Positions 21,809 through 23,027 of a stretch of DNA of 23,027 bases are shown in pieces; the stretch's first letter is position 1, and each line of letters opens with the position of its first letter. Both the position numbers and the translations under genes were made by a program. The DNA lies in IMG/VR virus record IMGVR_UViG_3300027861_004541, positions 1 through 23,027 of that record; one strand, written 5' to 3'. The notes under the pieces were generated by a model. That model saw nothing but the letters and a program-made list of their open reading frames with translations, had not been told where the DNA came from and did no database searches. Origin of the DNA: a virus.

Positions 21809-22738
21809 ATGAAAAAACCGTTCAATCTTACAAAATACGCTAAAAATGATTATACTAGCTATAATAAGATGTTAGAAGAAAAAAATAAAGAGATGGGATT
21901 CGAATCTCCGGATGTAACTACTGAAGTCAATTTAGATACTAATAAAGATAAAAGTAATAGAAAAAACAATGATAATACGATTACTTATGAGAATCAATTA
22001 GAAGCATCTAGAAAAGGGGCTGATGAAAAGATAACAGAAGGATCTTTAGATAGTACTAAAAAAATGTACAACGAAAAACGATTGGATACATGGAATACTC
22101 CTATAAATAGTGTAACTAATGTTGTTTCTGAGGCTTTTGACCAAAAACATTTAGAAGCTTTTAAAGAAGCTGAAACAGAAAAGAGAGATACATCTTTTTG
22201 GGATAAATATGTAGGACTTCAGATGGATAATGAAAAGACTACCATTCCTAGTAATACTCAGAAAAGCCAATTACAAAATATTCCTTCTAGATTTAATGGT
22301 CTTGAAAAAACTCAACCAATTAGTGGAGATCTAAAAGAAAATGAATCAATGCTGAGTAAAGGGGATAAATATTACGAAATGGTTATGGCTCAATTAAAAG
22401 ACGCAGATGCTCTTTTATTCCATATTTATGCATCTGCCGAATCCCAGAACAGAAAACTAACAAGTCAAGAAAAAATGGCTGTATCTTCTGTTAATGAAAA
22501 TAAAAAAAGTATCTTATCTTATTTAGATAGTAATCAATATCCATACGATAGTAGAAGTACTTCTATAAATGATATAGAACTAGAAAATTCTCAAGCGGCT
22601 ATTAGGAGAGAATCAGATGGGAGTTTTTCAGTATACGAAAATGGATCAATATTATACACAAATGATGGAGATCCTGCTTCTGGATATCGAAGTATCCAAG
22701 AAGCTCAAGCGGATTTTCCATGGGCTAAATCAATATAA
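21809..22738 (+). CDS. hypothetical hydrophilic protein of the late block, 309 aa
   Basis: A 309-residue, very polar protein. Residues 1-170 are rich in Lys, Glu, Asn, Asp and Ser with little hydrophobic content, so probably flexible; residues 175-240 look helical (YYEMVMAQLKDADALLFHIY); residues 265-309 form a separate compact segment with GSFSVYENGSILYTNDGDP, then IQEAQADFPWA, which looks like a small recurring domain. No signal peptide, Cys or membrane helix. It follows terL after 103 bases (no gene seen there) and has GAGGATTTTAAA before the ATG. By position it may be a virion, scaffold or portal-associated protein, but nothing in the sequence proves this. Confidence 0.75.
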   Translation: MKKPFNLTKYAKNDYTSYNKMLEEKNKEMGFESPDVTTEVNLDTNKDKSNRKNNDNTITYENQLEASRKGADEKITEGSLDSTKKMYNEKRLDTWNTPINSVTNVVSEAFDQKHLEAFKEAETEKRDTSFWDKYVGLQMDNEKTTIPSNTQKSQLQNIPSRFNGLEKTQPISGDLKENESMLSKGDKYYEMVMAQLKDADALLFHIYASAESQNRKLTSQEKMAVSSVNENKKSILSYLDSNQYPYDSRSTSINDIELENSQAAIRRESDGSFSVYENGSILYTNDGDPASGYRSIQEAQADFPWAKSI

Positions 22739-22756
22739 CTAAATGGAGAGGTAAAG

Positions 22757-22972
22757 ATGTCTTGGTATAAAAAAGCTCAATCAGTTAAGGATAAGATTAG
22801 GTATAGAGCGACTGCTCCTCTTGATATATTAATAGAAGATACAGGAAATGAAGAGTTTAATCAAAACCAAGCATACGAAAAAATTATAGAAATACTATCT
22901 GTAGGATCCTCGAACGTTAAAAATTCAGGTTTCGATCATCAACTATACCCAAGCGATATACAAAGATATTAA
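22757..22972 (+). CDS. hypothetical small protein with N-terminal WYKK peptide, 71 aa
   Basis: A 71-residue protein beginning MSWYKKAQSVKDKIRYRA, a basic, aromatic N-terminal peptide, followed by an acidic segment (LIEDTGNEEF), a helix (QAYEKIIEILS) and a polar end. The ATG follows a GGAGAGGTAAAG site, one of the best in the window. It starts 18 bases after the previous stop and ends one base before the next ATG. The N-terminal peptide resembles that of the next gene and the C-terminus of the helicase. No known family. Confidence 0.75.
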   Translation: MSWYKKAQSVKDKIRYRATAPLDILIEDTGNEEFNQNQAYEKIIEILSVGSSNVKNSGFDHQLYPSDIQRY

Positions 22973-22973
22973 T

Positions 22974-23027
22974 ATGAATTGGTATAATAAAATAAAATTA
23001 TCTTTTAGAGGCAATACCCCAAGGGCT
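22974..23027 (+). CDS. 5' end of a gene with N-terminal NWYNKIK peptide (partial)
   Basis: An ATG at 22974, one base after the preceding TAA, opens a frame that stays open for 18 codons to the window edge (MNWYNKIKLSFRGNTPRA). The first ten residues match the helicase C-terminal NNWYKKIKIS closely and the start of the preceding protein loosely. No ribosome binding site is visible, so translation may depend on coupling to the preceding gene. Too short for a functional call. Confidence 0.6.
   Translation, partial: MNWYNKIKLSFRGNTPRA

Noticed and set aside
1-23027. Stop codon reassignment, as in some large phages
   Set aside because: TAA, TAG and TGA each end well-supported genes (for example TGA at 12665, TAG at 19361), and conserved proteins contain no internal stops.
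1-23027. CRISPR array, tRNA genes or insertion sequence
   Set aside because: No spaced direct repeats of 25-40 bases, no cloverleaf pattern with a CCA or T-loop, and no transposase-like protein were seen; the GTTCAGTTC stretch near 7276 recalls a T-arm but no other tRNA arms fit.

Overview
The window is a stretch of an AT-rich genome of a tailed double-stranded DNA phage. A large terminase subunit, a phage-type nucleotide-metabolism set (class II ribonucleotide reductase, dUTPase), a phage sigma factor, an intein, free-standing HNH endonucleases, and short overlapping genes in strand-coherent blocks all point that way. TAA, TAG and TGA are all used as stops, so the standard bacterial code applies. 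Most starts have an AAAGGA/GGAG-type ribosome binding site. A lipoprotein signal peptide and these binding sites indicate a bacterial host, which cannot be named from this sequence. No tRNA, rRNA, CRISPR array or IS element was seen.

Layout. (1) 1-746: the end of an unknown gene, a small unknown gene, and a small Cys/Lys-rich gene on the minus strand. (2) 747-5132 (-): a large SNF2-like superfamily 2 helicase whose Walker A lysine codon is followed directly by a 466-residue LAGLIDADG intein. (3) 5250-6551 (+): a DUF1360-like membrane protein and a coiled-coil lipoprotein with membrane segments. (4) 6552-7055 (-): a DUF5662-like protein; then a 268-base divergent intergenic region with symmetric promoter-like elements and a structured leader. 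(5) 7324-8226 (+): an HNH endonuclease with three 54-residue Cys-rich repeats. (6) 8219-10276 (-): a five-gene block ending in NAD synthetase (nadE). (7) 10397-11611 (-): nicotinate phosphoribosyltransferase (pncB). (8) 11817-17400 (+): an operon-like run of FliA/WhiG-type sigma factor, macrodomain protein, HNH protein, MptE/DUF115-like protein, class II RNR and dUTPase, closed by a strong intrinsic terminator at 17430-17465. (9) 17514-23027 (+): a late-type block of a TIGR03790-like protein with a C-terminal beta domain, an unknown protein, the large terminase, an unknown hydrophilic protein, and two small genes whose proteins start with a W-Y-x-K peptide.

How it may work together. The sigma factor belongs to the family that reads TAAA...GCCGATAA promoters. 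GCCGA/CCGATAA/TCGATAA-like elements lie in front of the late block, the membrane-protein pair and the DUF5662-like gene. This suggests an early sigma70-driven block that makes a phage sigma, which then switches on other genes. PncB and NadE supply two of the three steps from nicotinate to NAD+, both units carry the same TTGCTGGAA-containing element upstream, and a macrodomain protein is encoded nearby. This fits NAD+ maintenance or ADP-ribose handling during infection, possibly against NAD-depleting defences, but that role is inference.
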